A DNA stretch of 64,000 nucleotides from Arthrobacter sp. V1I9 (lineage in GTDB: Bacteria; Actinomycetota; Actinomycetes; Actinomycetales; Micrococcaceae): NCBI RefSeq assembly GCF_030817075.1, contig NZ_JAUSYU010000001.1, positions 310,001-374,000 on the forward strand, written 5' to 3'. The notes beneath the pieces are model-generated. The model saw only the letters and a list, made by a program, of their open reading frames with translations, searched no databases and was not told where the DNA came from. Positions 52,297 to 61,120 of this stretch are shown here, one piece after another. A program made the translations under genes and the position numbers. Numbering within the stretch: the first letter of the stretch is position 1; each line of letters opens with the position of its first letter.

Positions 52297-53334
52297 TCAG
52301 CGCCAGCCGAGCTGCGGCGCCACGTGCTTCAGGATCGACTCGATGACGTGGGCGTTGTAGTCCACACCGAGCTGGTTCGGGATCGTGAGTAGCAGGGTGT
52401 TTGCCGCGGCGATCGCCTCGTCCTCGGCCAGCTTCGCGGCCAACCCGTCGGGGGTATCCGCGTAGGACCGGCCAAAGACCGCGCGCGTTTTCTCGTCGAT
52501 GTTGCCCACCTGGTCGGCGCTGTGGCGGTCGCGGCCGAAGTATTTCCAGTCGCGTTCGTCCGTCAGTGCGAAGATGCTGCGGCTGACCGAGACACGTGGC
52601 TCCCGCTCGTGCCCCGCCTCCTTCCAGGCCTGCCGGTAGAGCTCGATCTGCTCGGCCTGCTGGACGTGGAAGGGCTTGCCGCTCTCGTCGTCCTTGAGCG
52701 TGGAACTCTGCAGGTTCATCCCGAGCTTCGCCGCCCAGATGGCCGTCGCGTTCGAGCCGGAACCCCACCAGATGCGCTCCCGCAGGCCCTCCGAGTACGG
52801 CTCCACGCGCAGCAGCCCCGGAGGGTTCGGGAACATCGGGCGAGGGCTCGGCGCCGCAAAGCCCTCTCCGGTGAGCACCTCGAGCAGACGCTCGGTATGC
52901 CTGCGGCCCATGTCGGCATCCGACTCGCCCTCGGCGGGGGCGAAGCCGAAGTAACGCCAGCCGTCGATGACTTGCTCGGGTGAACCCCTGCTGATGCCCA
53001 GCTGCAGTCGGCCGCCCGAGATAAGGTCGGCCGCGCCTGCTTCCTCAGCCATGTAAAGAGGGTTCTCGTAGCGCATGTCGATCACGCCGGTACCGATCTC
53101 TATGCGACTGGTCCGCGCCCCGATCGCAGCGAGCAGAGGAAACGGGGATGCGTATTGCTGCGCGAAGTGGTGGACGCGGAAGTAGGCGCCGTCAGCCCCC
53201 AGATCCTCAGCCGCGACCGCGAGGTCGATCGCCTGCAACAGCGCGTCCGACGCGTTGCGCGTGCCGGACCCGGGGTGATCGGTCCAATGGCCGAAGGACA
53301 GAAATCCGATGTTCTTCACACCAGAGGCCAACAT
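52297..53334 (-). CDS. LLM-class flavin-dependent oxidoreductase
   Basis: A 345-residue luciferase-like protein: N-I-G-F-L-S-F-G-H-W, F-R-V-H-H-F-A-Q-Q, E-I-G-T-G-V-I-D-M-R, D-L-I-S-G-G-R-L-Q-L-G-I-S-R-G-S-P, and G-S-G-S-N-A-T-A. It would use reduced FMN or F420 on an unknown substrate. The frame extends 90 codons upstream with implausible sequence; the ATG at 53334 begins the family similarity. It is a different subgroup from the LLM gene at 25972. Confidence 0.9.
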   Translation of the reverse strand: MLASGVKNIGFLSFGHWTDHPGSGTRNASDALLQAIDLAVAAEDLGADGAYFRVHHFAQQYASPFPLLAAIGARTSRIEIGTGVIDMRYENPLYMAEEAGAADLISGGRLQLGISRGSPEQVIDGWRYFGFAPAEGESDADMGRRHTERLLEVLTGEGFAAPSPRPMFPNPPGLLRVEPYSEGLRERIWWGSGSNATAIWAAKLGMNLQSSTLKDDESGKPFHVQQAEQIELYRQAWKEAGHEREPRVSVSRSIFALTDERDWKYFGRDRHSADQVGNIDEKTRAVFGRSYADTPDGLAAKLAEDEAIAAANTLLLTIPNQLGVDYNAHVIESILKHVAPQLGWR

Positions 53335-53697
53335 GATGGCAGCCGGCCATATTCCCCGGCGGAATCCCGGACTCGCACCCCTTCCCAAACAAGGGACGCC
53401 TCCGCCACAGCCGGAGATCCGGCCAGTCCATCGCCTCCCTGACAGGTGAACGGTTTCCGCGTGCGGGTTCGGGCCGGTAGTGCCGGATTTAGTCTTGCCC
53501 ATCAGCAACCTGGAACGGTTTCTGACCTCCCCGGGCCCGACGGACCAACCCACACGAAGAACTCGGTTGCGCTCCTCTCTGCCGGAGCTCCCGCCCATCT
53601 TCAAGAATCAATATCCCACTTCAAGGCGCAATTGCCGAGCAGTAGGCACAGCGTCATGCGGCTGGGAGATCTTGCCGTTTCTGACACAATGACGTGC

Positions 53698-54798
53698 ATG
53701 GGAATCCGTGCTTGGCCGTTTCTTTTGAAGTGGACAACGGTGGTGCCGGTACTGGCGATCGTGGCCTTGGTCGTGACCCGGGGCCGGGACCTGGGAATGG
53801 TGGCGGTGACAGTAGTTGCTGTACTGCTGGCAGGGGCGGTCCTGGCGGCGGTTCACCATGCCGAGGTAGTGGCCCATCGGGTAGGGGAACCCTTTGGCTC
53901 GCTGGTGTTAGCAGTGGCGGTAACGATTATCGAAGTGGCTCTGATTGTCACTCTGATGATCTCCGGCGGTCCTGAGACCGCTTCTCTGGCCCGCGATACA
54001 GTCTTCGCCGCCGTTATGATCACAACCAACGGTATTGTCGGGCTCTCCTTGTTGCTCGGCGCAATCCGGTACCGGTTGGCTGAATTCAATGCCGAGGGCA
54101 CCGGCGCGGCCCTGGCTACGGTCGCCACCCTGGCCACCCTGTGTCTGGTTCTGCCCACGTTCACAACCAGCACGCCCGGCCCGCAGTTTTCCACCACCCA
54201 GCTCGCCTTTGCCGCCGTGGCGTCTCTGGTGCTCTACGGCATGTTTGTCTCCACTCAGACCGTGCGCCACCGCGACTTCTTCCTACCTGTGGCCGCCACT
54301 GATACCGGGAAGACTGAGGGCGAACACGCACCTCCTCCCACCACTCAACAGACGGCCCTGAGCATCGGGCTACTGCTGGTGTCCCTTGTAGCCGTGGTCG
54401 GGTTGGCGAAAGTCGAATCTCCGGCCATCGAGGCCGGGGTTGCGGCCCTCGGCTTTCCTCATTCCTTTGTGGGCGTGGTAATCGCGCTACTCGTCCTTGC
54501 CCCAGAAACCTTGGCCGCAGCGAACGCAGCCCGTCGCAACCGCATCCAAATCAGCCTCAACCTCGCCCTGGGTTCTGCCATGGCAAGCATCGGGCTTACT
54601 ATCCCGGCCATAGCTATCGCCTCGATTTGGCTGGAAGGCCCCCTGCTGTTGGGCCTGGGTGCCACCCAAATCGTACTGCTGGCCCTCACCATCCTCGTAA
54701 GCGTGCTCACCGTGGTCCCCGGCAGGGCAACTCGTCTTCAAGGTGGTGTCCACCTCATCCTGCTGGCGGCCTTCCTCTTCCTCGCCGTCAGCCCCTGA
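53698..54798 (+). CDS. Ca2+/H+ antiporter (ChaA-type CaCA family)
   Basis: About 366 residues with 11 hydrophobic helices. The two inverted alpha-repeats of the cation/Ca2+ exchanger family are visible: V-A-V-T-I-I-E-V-A-L-I-V with I-T-T-N-G-I-V-G (first), and L-L-V-L-A-P-E-T-L-A-A-A-N-A with N-L-A-L-G-S-A-M-A-S (second); acidic residues in each bind the ion. It exports Ca2+ (or Na+) in exchange for protons. Starts at 53689 and 53698 are possible; neither has a ribosome site. The 277 bases downstream hold only a 16-base repeat. Confidence 0.9.
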   Translation: MGIRAWPFLLKWTTVVPVLAIVALVVTRGRDLGMVAVTVVAVLLAGAVLAAVHHAEVVAHRVGEPFGSLVLAVAVTIIEVALIVTLMISGGPETASLARDTVFAAVMITTNGIVGLSLLLGAIRYRLAEFNAEGTGAALATVATLATLCLVLPTFTTSTPGPQFSTTQLAFAAVASLVLYGMFVSTQTVRHRDFFLPVAATDTGKTEGEHAPPPTTQQTALSIGLLLVSLVAVVGLAKVESPAIEAGVAALGFPHSFVGVVIALLVLAPETLAAANAARRNRIQISLNLALGSAMASIGLTIPAIAIASIWLEGPLLLGLGATQIVLLALTILVSVLTVVPGRATRLQGGVHLILLAAFLFLAVSP

Positions 54799-54924
54799 GA
54801 TCCATCCGCCACGGAGTTGTGCCCTTGTCCCATAACTCCGCCGGAGTTGAAGCCCCTGGGCTTTTCCATGATTCGTTTGGCCACAGAAGTCGGCTCATTC
54901 GGAAATCGGGAATTTCGCTTTAAC

Positions 54925-54940
54925 GTCAGGTTGGGGTGTG
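54925..54940 (+). repeat. 16-base dispersed repeat GTCAGGTTGGGGTGTG
   Basis: Exact copy of 33029-33044, in gene-free DNA between the antiporter and the GntR regulator. Confidence 0.5.
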
Positions 54941-55075
54941 CCACAACTGCACGACTCAGAAGCGCGGTGGGGTTGCGTAGTCCGCTCCGTCCGCACTGCT
55001 AATGACGCACCAGCGGTGTCAGTTCAGGCATCTGCTCCTGGGGTCGGAAGTCATCTGCACTTCTTGGCGTTTCCT

Positions 55076-55936
55076 TCAGCGTGGGCCTCGTTCGAGGTCC
55101 GCCAGCTCGGATTCCAGTTGCTGCGTCAGGGTCCGCAGGCGTCGGACGTGTTCCTGGGAGATAGGCGTCGGCTGCGACGTCACTTGTGCGTCGACGTCAA
55201 AGACGGTGTTGGGGCTGTGCCAGACGTTGAACCATTCGAGGCCGTGGCCCAGGGCGTCGCGTGTAACGCCTTGGAGCAGGAGCAGGGGTTCGCGGGTACT
55301 GGTATGGAGTTTGAGCGCCAGGTCAGCATCTGCGGCCACGGCCTGGACCTGTCTGGGTCCGCCTGCCGGATGGTAGCCGTGCTCCCGCATGAGGTTGAGC
55401 AGTGATGCGTTTTCCAGCAGTTCCTTGGTGAAGTGGGGAAAGAGATCCCGGGGAACCCAGGTTCTCATGAACGCTACCGGGACTTCTTCGAGGTAGCGGA
55501 TCCGTTCAATTTTCCATGTGTTGGTGGTGTTCAGTGCCTCTGCCGCTGATTCGGGCGGGGCGGCATGTTCGACGGCGACGACGTGGGTGCGCAGGCGCTG
55601 GCCGTGCGCGGCGGCCTGTTCATCCAGCCCACCGGCACGCTGGAGATGCCGGCGGAGGACCGGTGCGGCGGCCACGACGCTGCCGCGGCCGCGCTGGCGA
55701 CGGATCAGCCCGAGGTCGGACAGTCCGGACAAGGCCTGACGTACCACGCTGCGGGAAACACCGAACTGTTTCTGGAGTTCCTCTTCGGTGGGAAGGGGAG
55801 AACCGGGGAGCAGCGGCCGTTCCAGTATCTGCCGGTGCAGGATGTCCCGGATCTGCGCATGAAGGGGCGGCCCCTCCTCCCGATTCAGGCCGTTAGCCCG
55901 CTCCCGGGACTCTGCCCCGGCTGGTTGCACACTCAC
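55076..55936 (-). CDS. GntR-family regulator with UTRA domain
   Basis: About 286 residues. Winged helix at about 20-85: L-P-T-E-E-E-L-Q-K-Q-F-G-V-S-R-S-V-V-R-Q-A. UTRA ligand domain from about 110 (R-I-R-Y-L-E-E-V-P-V-A-F and W-V-P-R-D-L-F-P), the HutC subgroup type that binds sugar-phosphate-like effectors. GTG start at 55936 five bases after AAAGGAG. It is divergent from the permease/RuBisCO-like operon and is its probable repressor. Confidence 0.9.
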   Translation of the reverse strand: MSVQPAGAESRERANGLNREEGPPLHAQIRDILHRQILERPLLPGSPLPTEEELQKQFGVSRSVVRQALSGLSDLGLIRRQRGRGSVVAAAPVLRRHLQRAGGLDEQAAAHGQRLRTHVVAVEHAAPPESAAEALNTTNTWKIERIRYLEEVPVAFMRTWVPRDLFPHFTKELLENASLLNLMREHGYHPAGGPRQVQAVAADADLALKLHTSTREPLLLLQGVTRDALGHGLEWFNVWHSPNTVFDVDAQVTSQPTPISQEHVRRLRTLTQQLESELADLERGPR

Positions 55937-56022
55937 ACTGACTCCTTTGCCGCTCGAGCACATCATAGCCCGCACGCGTGGCATCTCCTGCTTGACGGGT
56001 GATCAAAACCACAGGTAATGTA

Positions 56023-56037
56023 CGTACTAATTGTACG
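56023..56037. promoter_or_regulatory. Inverted repeat CGTAC-TAATT-GTACG, probable GntR operator
   Basis: A perfect dyad with five-base arms and five-base spacer, extended by TGTACG on the left, located between the GntR gene and the permease start (56086). Confidence 0.55.
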
Positions 56038-56085
56038 GACTTGATCCGGCGACTGGAACATACAATGACGTAGAAAGGTCGAGTA

Positions 56086-57096
56086 ATGACTCAGCTGCAC
56101 TTGAGGGGCGGGCGCTCACGCCTACCAATGTTTGCCTTCCTCCAAAAGGTCCCCGCTGGCATGATGCTGATCCCGCTGATGCTGGGGGTGCTGATGAACA
56201 CCTTCGCGCCCGAAGCCCTGAAAATCGGCGGCTTCACCACCGCGCTGTTCAAGGAGGGGGCCCTGACACTGATCGCGGTGCTGATCCTCGCCACCGGCGC
56301 CCAGATCACCGGAAGCCACAGCGGCAAGGCTGCCGCCTCCACCACCACCGTTGTGCTGGTCTGCAAGACCCTGATCCCGGCCACGATTGCGGTGATCCTG
56401 GGCCTGATGGTCGGCATCGACGGCATCGCCGGGGTATCGATCCTGGCGATGCTGGCAATCTTCGGAAACAGCAACGGCGCCCTCTGGCTGGCGTTCGCCG
56501 GCCAGTACGGCGACGAGCGGGACACCGGCGCCTACGTCGCCAGCGCCTTTGATGACGGACCATTTCTGGCACTGATCTTCCTCGGCGCATCCGGGCTGGG
56601 CGACATCCCGGTGCTGGCCTTCGCCGCGGCATTGATTCCGTTCATCATCGGCCTCATCATCGGCGCAGTCGACCGGGAGTGGACGAAGGCCCTGGACCAC
56701 GTGCCGAACATCGTGATCCCGTTCATGTCCTTCGCCGTTGGCACCGGCATCAACCTGAAGACCGTGCTCACCGGCGGCTTCGCCGGGATCTTCCTCGGCC
56801 TGATAGTCGTCATCTTCACCGGAGGCCTGACCTACCTGGGATACCGGTTCGTCCTCAAGCGAGGCTTCAAGAGCGGCATCGGGTTCGCCGCCGGCACCAC
56901 GGCCGGCAACGCCGTCGCCGTACCCGCGGTAGTAGCCGTAGCCGACCCAAGATTCGAACCCTTCGTCGCCTCCGCCTCAGCCCAGGCCGCCACAGCCGTC
57001 CTCGTGACAGCACTACTCGCCCCAATCGTCGCCTCCTGGGCCCTGAAACGGGCAGGAGGCCTCCAGCCGGCCGACCCGGTCCCCACCGCAGTCTGA
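56086..57096 (+). CDS. 2-keto-3-deoxygluconate permease (KdgT-type)
   Basis: A 336-residue inner-membrane transporter with about ten helices. KdgT signatures: F-L-Q-K-V-P-A-G-M-M-L-I-P-L at the N-terminus, F-G-N-S-N-G-A-L, F-D-D-G-P-F near the middle and G-F-A-A-G-T-T-A-G-N-A-V-A near the end. Proton-linked uptake of sugar acids. First gene of the operon; the context suggests that its substrate is the sugar acid processed by the RuBisCO-like enzyme set rather than KDG itself. ATG after GAAAGGTCGAG. Confidence 0.9.
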   Translation: MTQLHLRGGRSRLPMFAFLQKVPAGMMLIPLMLGVLMNTFAPEALKIGGFTTALFKEGALTLIAVLILATGAQITGSHSGKAAASTTTVVLVCKTLIPATIAVILGLMVGIDGIAGVSILAMLAIFGNSNGALWLAFAGQYGDERDTGAYVASAFDDGPFLALIFLGASGLGDIPVLAFAAALIPFIIGLIIGAVDREWTKALDHVPNIVIPFMSFAVGTGINLKTVLTGGFAGIFLGLIVVIFTGGLTYLGYRFVLKRGFKSGIGFAAGTTAGNAVAVPAVVAVADPRFEPFVASASAQAATAVLVTALLAPIVASWALKRAGGLQPADPVPTAV

Positions 57097-57136
57097 ATAA
57101 AACCACCCCTACATCCCATTTATGGACGGAGAAACC

Positions 57137-58402
57137 ATGCGCGACCCGCGCTCGGTGCGTTGCACCTACTACCTGGAGTCCGAAATTGACCCTGCGAAGG
57201 CCGCAGCCATCATGGCGGGCGAGCAGTCAAGCGGCACCTTCCTGCCGGTACCCGGCGAGTCTGCACGTATCCGGGAGCGGCACGCCGCCCGCGTCTCGGA
57301 CGTTCAGGAGCTTGGCTTTTGCCGGCCCTCCCTGCCGTCACGGACAACCCCCGAGAAGGTCCGGGCCGCCCTTGTCACCGTCGATTTCCCCATGGAGAAC
57401 GTCGGCACGGACCTGGCCACCCTGCAGACCGCCATCGCCGGCAACCTCTTCGAACTGGGCGACCTTTACGCCTGCCGCCTGCAGGACATAGCCCTGCCCG
57501 AGGACTTCGTCGCCGCCCACGCTGGCCCGGCATTCGGCATCGAGGGGACGCGCAAGCTCATCAGCGACGTTCAGGGCGTCATGGTGGGCACCATCGTCAA
57601 ACCCAACGTCGGACTCTCGGAAGAGGAGTTCCGGCTGGTGGTCCGGGACCTGGCGTTGGCCTCCATCGACCTGATCAAGGACGACGAACTGATGACCGAC
57701 CCCGCCTACCTGCCGTTGGAGCGGCGGGTCGTGGTCGCCACTGAGGAAATCCGCGCCGCCGAGCAGGTTAGCGGCCACTCCACCATGTACGCCTTCAACA
57801 TCACCGGTGACCTCGCCGGACTGCAGAAGCGCCACGACCTGGTCGTTGAAGCAGGCGGCACTTGCGTGATGCTGAACATCCCCGTGATGGGACTGCCCGC
57901 CCTGGCCATGCTGCGCAGCTTCGCCGAGGTACCGATCCACGGCCACCGGGCAGGCCTTGCGGCCTCGATGCGGTCCAAGGCCCTTGGCATGGACTACCGG
58001 GTCTGGCAGCAGATGGCCCGCCTCGCCGGCGCCGACCACCTGCACGCCAGCGGGCTCGGCAGCAAGTTCTACGAACTGGACGAAGAGGTCGCCGCAAACA
58101 TCCGCAGCCTCCTCGAACCCCTCGGACAGACCATCGCGCCGCTGCCTGTCCTGTCCTCCGGGCAGAACGTCACCACCCCCGGACCCACCTTCGACGCCGT
58201 AGGATCCACGGACCTGATGATGCTCGCCGGCGGCGGCGTCGCAGCCCACCCGGACGGTCCCGGCGCCGGGGTGCGAAGCCTGCGCCAAGCCTGGGAAGCA
58301 GCCGTGTCCGGGGTACCCCTCCAGGCGGCAGCGAAAAAGCAGTCCGAAACCGGTGACGATGCACTCCTGCACGCCGTCCAAACCTTCGGAAAAGGTGCCT
58401 GA
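57137..58402 (+). CDS. RuBisCO-like protein (form IV large-subunit homologue)
   Basis: A 421-residue homologue of the RuBisCO large chain. Active-site equivalents retained (usual spinach numbering in brackets): E29 (E60), N103 (N123), K155 (K175), K181-D-D-E184 (carbamylated K201 with D203/E204), H270-R271 (H294-R295), H303 (H327), K310 (K334). K177 is replaced by N157, so it is probably not a CO2-fixing enzyme. Form IV proteins perform enolisation/decarboxylation-type chemistry; with a DUF1537 kinase next door, the nearest known case is OiaX, 3-oxo-isoapionate-4-phosphate decarboxylase of apionate catabolism. That match is inferred. ATG at 57137 follows GGAG; an upstream ATG at 57122 lacks one. 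Confidence 0.9.
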   Translation: MRDPRSVRCTYYLESEIDPAKAAAIMAGEQSSGTFLPVPGESARIRERHAARVSDVQELGFCRPSLPSRTTPEKVRAALVTVDFPMENVGTDLATLQTAIAGNLFELGDLYACRLQDIALPEDFVAAHAGPAFGIEGTRKLISDVQGVMVGTIVKPNVGLSEEEFRLVVRDLALASIDLIKDDELMTDPAYLPLERRVVVATEEIRAAEQVSGHSTMYAFNITGDLAGLQKRHDLVVEAGGTCVMLNIPVMGLPALAMLRSFAEVPIHGHRAGLAASMRSKALGMDYRVWQQMARLAGADHLHASGLGSKFYELDEEVAANIRSLLEPLGQTIAPLPVLSSGQNVTTPGPTFDAVGSTDLMMLAGGGVAAHPDGPGAGVRSLRQAWEAAVSGVPLQAAAKKQSETGDDALLHAVQTFGKGA

Positions 58403-58403
58403 C

Positions 58404-59702
58404 ATGCCCGCTTTTGGATTCGTCGCAGACGACCTCACCGGAGCCGCCGACGTCCTGGCCCAGTCCCACCGCTACGGACTCGAAGCTGTCCTGGTCATTG
58501 GCGACGCGCCCCTGCCCGCCGATGCTGACGTCGTCGGAATCGCCGGACCCTCCAGGTCCCTGGCAGGGACGGCATTCGACACCCTGGTACGCAGGGATCT
58601 GGCCGGCATCGCACCGCTGAACCTGGAAGTGCTGCTCTACAAGGTCTGCTCCACCTTCGACAGTTCGACCACGGTCGGAAGTATCGGCCGCGGAATCCAG
58701 CTTCTCCATGAGCAATTCCCCCTGCACGGCCCCATCCCGGTCGTTCCGGCCCAACCGGCCTTTGGCCGCTACACCGCTTTCAGTAACCACTATGCGGCAC
58801 ATGCCGGCCAGGTCTACCGGCTGGACCGCCACCCGGTCATGTCCGGGCATCCGTCCACCCCCATGGCCGAGGCCGACCTGCGCCAGGTCCTCGCTGAACA
58901 GCTCGGCACCGGGGACGTTCCCGGTGCCATCCACCTGCCCGCCTATGAGGACGGCACCTTCAAGGACGCCTGGGCCGACCGGCGGCGGGAGCCCGGAGCG
59001 CAGGCCTTTGTTGTGGACGCCGTGGACGAACGCCACATGGACGCCGTCGCCGAAGCACTGACGCGCGAGGAACACGGGCACGGTCCTTCCGTGGTGGTCG
59101 GCTCCGGCGGAATCATGGCAGCGCTGGCGCGGTCCATCTCGGACCAGACTCCGCGCGGGCCTGGACCGCAGCAGCCATCAGGACCCGTGCTGGCCATCAG
59201 CGCCTCTGCCTCCAGCACCACAGCCGAACAGATCAACGACGCCGTTTCCCAGGGTTGGGAGGACGTGCCCGTATCGGCCGAGCTGCTGCACGGACACGAC
59301 GCCGCGGCCGTAGCCGCCCTGGACCGCCGCGTTTCAGCAGCCCTTCAGAAGGGCCGGAACGTCATCGTCCACACCACCCGAGGACCGGGGGATCCCCGTT
59401 ACGGGGCCGCCAAACCGGCTGATGCCGGCTACGTCGGAGCACTGATCGGAGGGATTGCCGCCCGCATGGCCACAGCCGGCCTCACCCGGGACATCGCCGT
59501 GTGCGGCGGAGATACCTCCAGCCACGCACTCATCGCTATGGGCGTCCGCGAACTGCGCGTCTCCGACCAGTTCGTCACCGCAGGCCCGGTCCTGCAGGCT
59601 GACGGCGGCTCCGCCGTCGCCGGCTGCCGCTTGCTGCTCAAGGGCGGACAGGTCGGTCCCATCAACATCCTGCGCCGCTTCGCCGGCCAACTTCCCGACT
59701 GA
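58404..59702 (+). CDS. DUF1537 four-carbon acid sugar kinase (OiaK-like)
   Basis: A 432-residue kinase. The N-terminal domain opens with F-V-A-D-D-L-T-G-A-A-D-V (sugar-acid binding) and has D-S-S-T-T-V-G; the C-terminal nucleotide domain has V-V-G-S-G-G-I, S-A-S-A-S-S-T-T, H-T-T-R-G-P-G-D-P, and C-G-G-D-T-S. Such kinases phosphorylate C4 acids or 3-oxo-isoapionate ahead of decarboxylation or aldol cleavage. The start is one base after the RuBisCO-like stop, so expression is tightly coupled and the product is likely that enzyme's substrate. Confidence 0.9.
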   Translation: MPAFGFVADDLTGAADVLAQSHRYGLEAVLVIGDAPLPADADVVGIAGPSRSLAGTAFDTLVRRDLAGIAPLNLEVLLYKVCSTFDSSTTVGSIGRGIQLLHEQFPLHGPIPVVPAQPAFGRYTAFSNHYAAHAGQVYRLDRHPVMSGHPSTPMAEADLRQVLAEQLGTGDVPGAIHLPAYEDGTFKDAWADRRREPGAQAFVVDAVDERHMDAVAEALTREEHGHGPSVVVGSGGIMAALARSISDQTPRGPGPQQPSGPVLAISASASSTTAEQINDAVSQGWEDVPVSAELLHGHDAAAVAALDRRVSAALQKGRNVIVHTTRGPGDPRYGAAKPADAGYVGALIGGIAARMATAGLTRDIAVCGGDTSSHALIAMGVRELRVSDQFVTAGPVLQADGGSAVAGCRLLLKGGQVGPINILRRFAGQLPD

Positions 59703-59755
59703 TACCCATCCAAGCATTCCCCACGCATCACCAGAACCAATGAAAGGCGGCCCCC

Positions 59756-60799
59756 ATGCGGGCAGTAGTCAAAACCGCGGCCGAACGAGGCGTTGAATAC
59801 GTCACCGACGCCGGAGACCCCAAAGCATCAGAAGGCACAGTCGTCATCGAGGTAGGCGCCGCCTCCCTCTGCGGCACAGACCGGGAACTGTATGAATGGA
59901 CCCCCTCCGCGCAGGCCTTCAACCTCAACCTCCCTGTCATCCTGGGCCATGAAGGCGCAGGCACCGTAGTCGAGGTCGGGCCCGGCGTCAGCGGACTGAA
60001 GGTGGGTGACCAGGTAGCACTTGAAAGCCACTTGACCTGCGGGCAGTGTTTCCCCTGCCGCACAGGAGATGCCCACACCTGCGAAAACACAGGCATCCTG
60101 GGCATGCATATCGACGGCGTCTTCGCCCAATACGCCGCCGTGCCGCAGGACATCTGCGTCAAGCTCCCCACCGGACTGTCCCTTGAGTCCGGCGCCCTGC
60201 TCGAAGCGGCCGGCGTCGCAGTCCACGCCATCCAGCGCGCCAACTACTCCGTAGCAGGACGGGCCGTTCTCGTCAGCGGCGCAGGCCCCGTCGGTTTGGT
60301 GGTCGTGAACCTGGCACTGCTCATGGGCGCCTCCCACGTCATCGCCGTCGACCCCAACCCCTACCGGCGCGCCCAAGCCGAAAAACTCGGCGCCATCGCA
60401 CTGCACCCCAACGACGGCATCGTCGAACGCTGCCGTGAACTGACAGGCCGCCGCGGCGGCTTCGACGTCGCCTTCGAATGCTCCGGAGCCCCCGGCACCT
60501 TGGCAACACTCTTCGAAGCCGTCCGCCGTGAAGCCACCGTCGTCACCGTCGGCCACCCGAGCCGACCCGCAGAAGTCGACATCGCAGCCCACATCAACAA
60601 AAAAGGCATCACCCTGCGCGGAATCTTCGGGCGCCGCCTTTGGGAAACCTGGGAACAAAGCCTCCTGCTCCTGGACTCCGGCAAGCTCGAGCTCGACTGG
60701 CTCATCACCCACCGCAAGAAACTCAGCCAATTCGATGAAGCCGTCGAACTCCTCACCGGAGACGCCTGCAAAGTCCTGCTCATCCCGGGCCTCGGCTGA
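59756..60799 (+). CDS. Zinc-dependent sugar/polyol dehydrogenase
   Basis: A 347-residue medium-chain dehydrogenase like threonine or sorbitol dehydrogenases. Catalytic zinc: Cys in L-C-G-T-D, His-Glu in L-G-H-E-G-A-G. Structural zinc: C-G-Q-C-F-P-C and Cys seven residues on. Cofactor loop G-A-G-P-V-G-L, with Asp in A-V-D-P-N favouring NAD. Last gene of the operon; it probably oxidises the sugar acid to the 3-oxo acid the kinase uses. Good GAAAGGCGG before the ATG. Confidence 0.9.
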   Translation: MRAVVKTAAERGVEYVTDAGDPKASEGTVVIEVGAASLCGTDRELYEWTPSAQAFNLNLPVILGHEGAGTVVEVGPGVSGLKVGDQVALESHLTCGQCFPCRTGDAHTCENTGILGMHIDGVFAQYAAVPQDICVKLPTGLSLESGALLEAAGVAVHAIQRANYSVAGRAVLVSGAGPVGLVVVNLALLMGASHVIAVDPNPYRRAQAEKLGAIALHPNDGIVERCRELTGRRGGFDVAFECSGAPGTLATLFEAVRREATVVTVGHPSRPAEVDIAAHINKKGITLRGIFGRRLWETWEQSLLLLDSGKLELDWLITHRKKLSQFDEAVELLTGDACKVLLIPGLG

Positions 60800-60845
60800 C
60801 CATAGCCCAAACCGCTGAACCGTCCAGCGTCGCATCAAAGAGACC

Positions 60846-60879
60846 AAGCGGGGTGTGCATATGCGATGCACCCCCGCTT
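60846..60879 (+). terminator. Hairpin ending the RuBisCO-like operon
   Basis: AAGCGGGGTGTGCAT pairs with ATGCACCCCCGCTT (one G-U and a bulge), 47 bases after the last stop. TTCCTCTTC follows rather than a pure T run. Confidence 0.6.
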
Positions 60880-61120
60880 CCTCTTCACAAATGAGCGCCA
60901 AACGAGCGGAGAGCTCCACAGGTCAACGGGGCGTTCCCACACCAAGCGATGCTCCGTATGAAGCTGCTGGCCGCTCTACCGTCCATCCAGGGGCCGGTCA
61001 CGACAGCTCAGAAGTGTAGCGGGCGTACAGGTCCGGCAGGCAGCCCACCGGCCAGGGCGGGAGCAGCATCATAGTGCCCCGATTCCCCAAAGTGAAAACC
61101 GGCATGGGACAATGGCAAGG

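Noticed and set aside
57338..58438. 366-codon minus-strand frame over the RuBisCO-like gene
   Set aside because: Antisense shadow; the plus-strand frame has conserved active-site residues.
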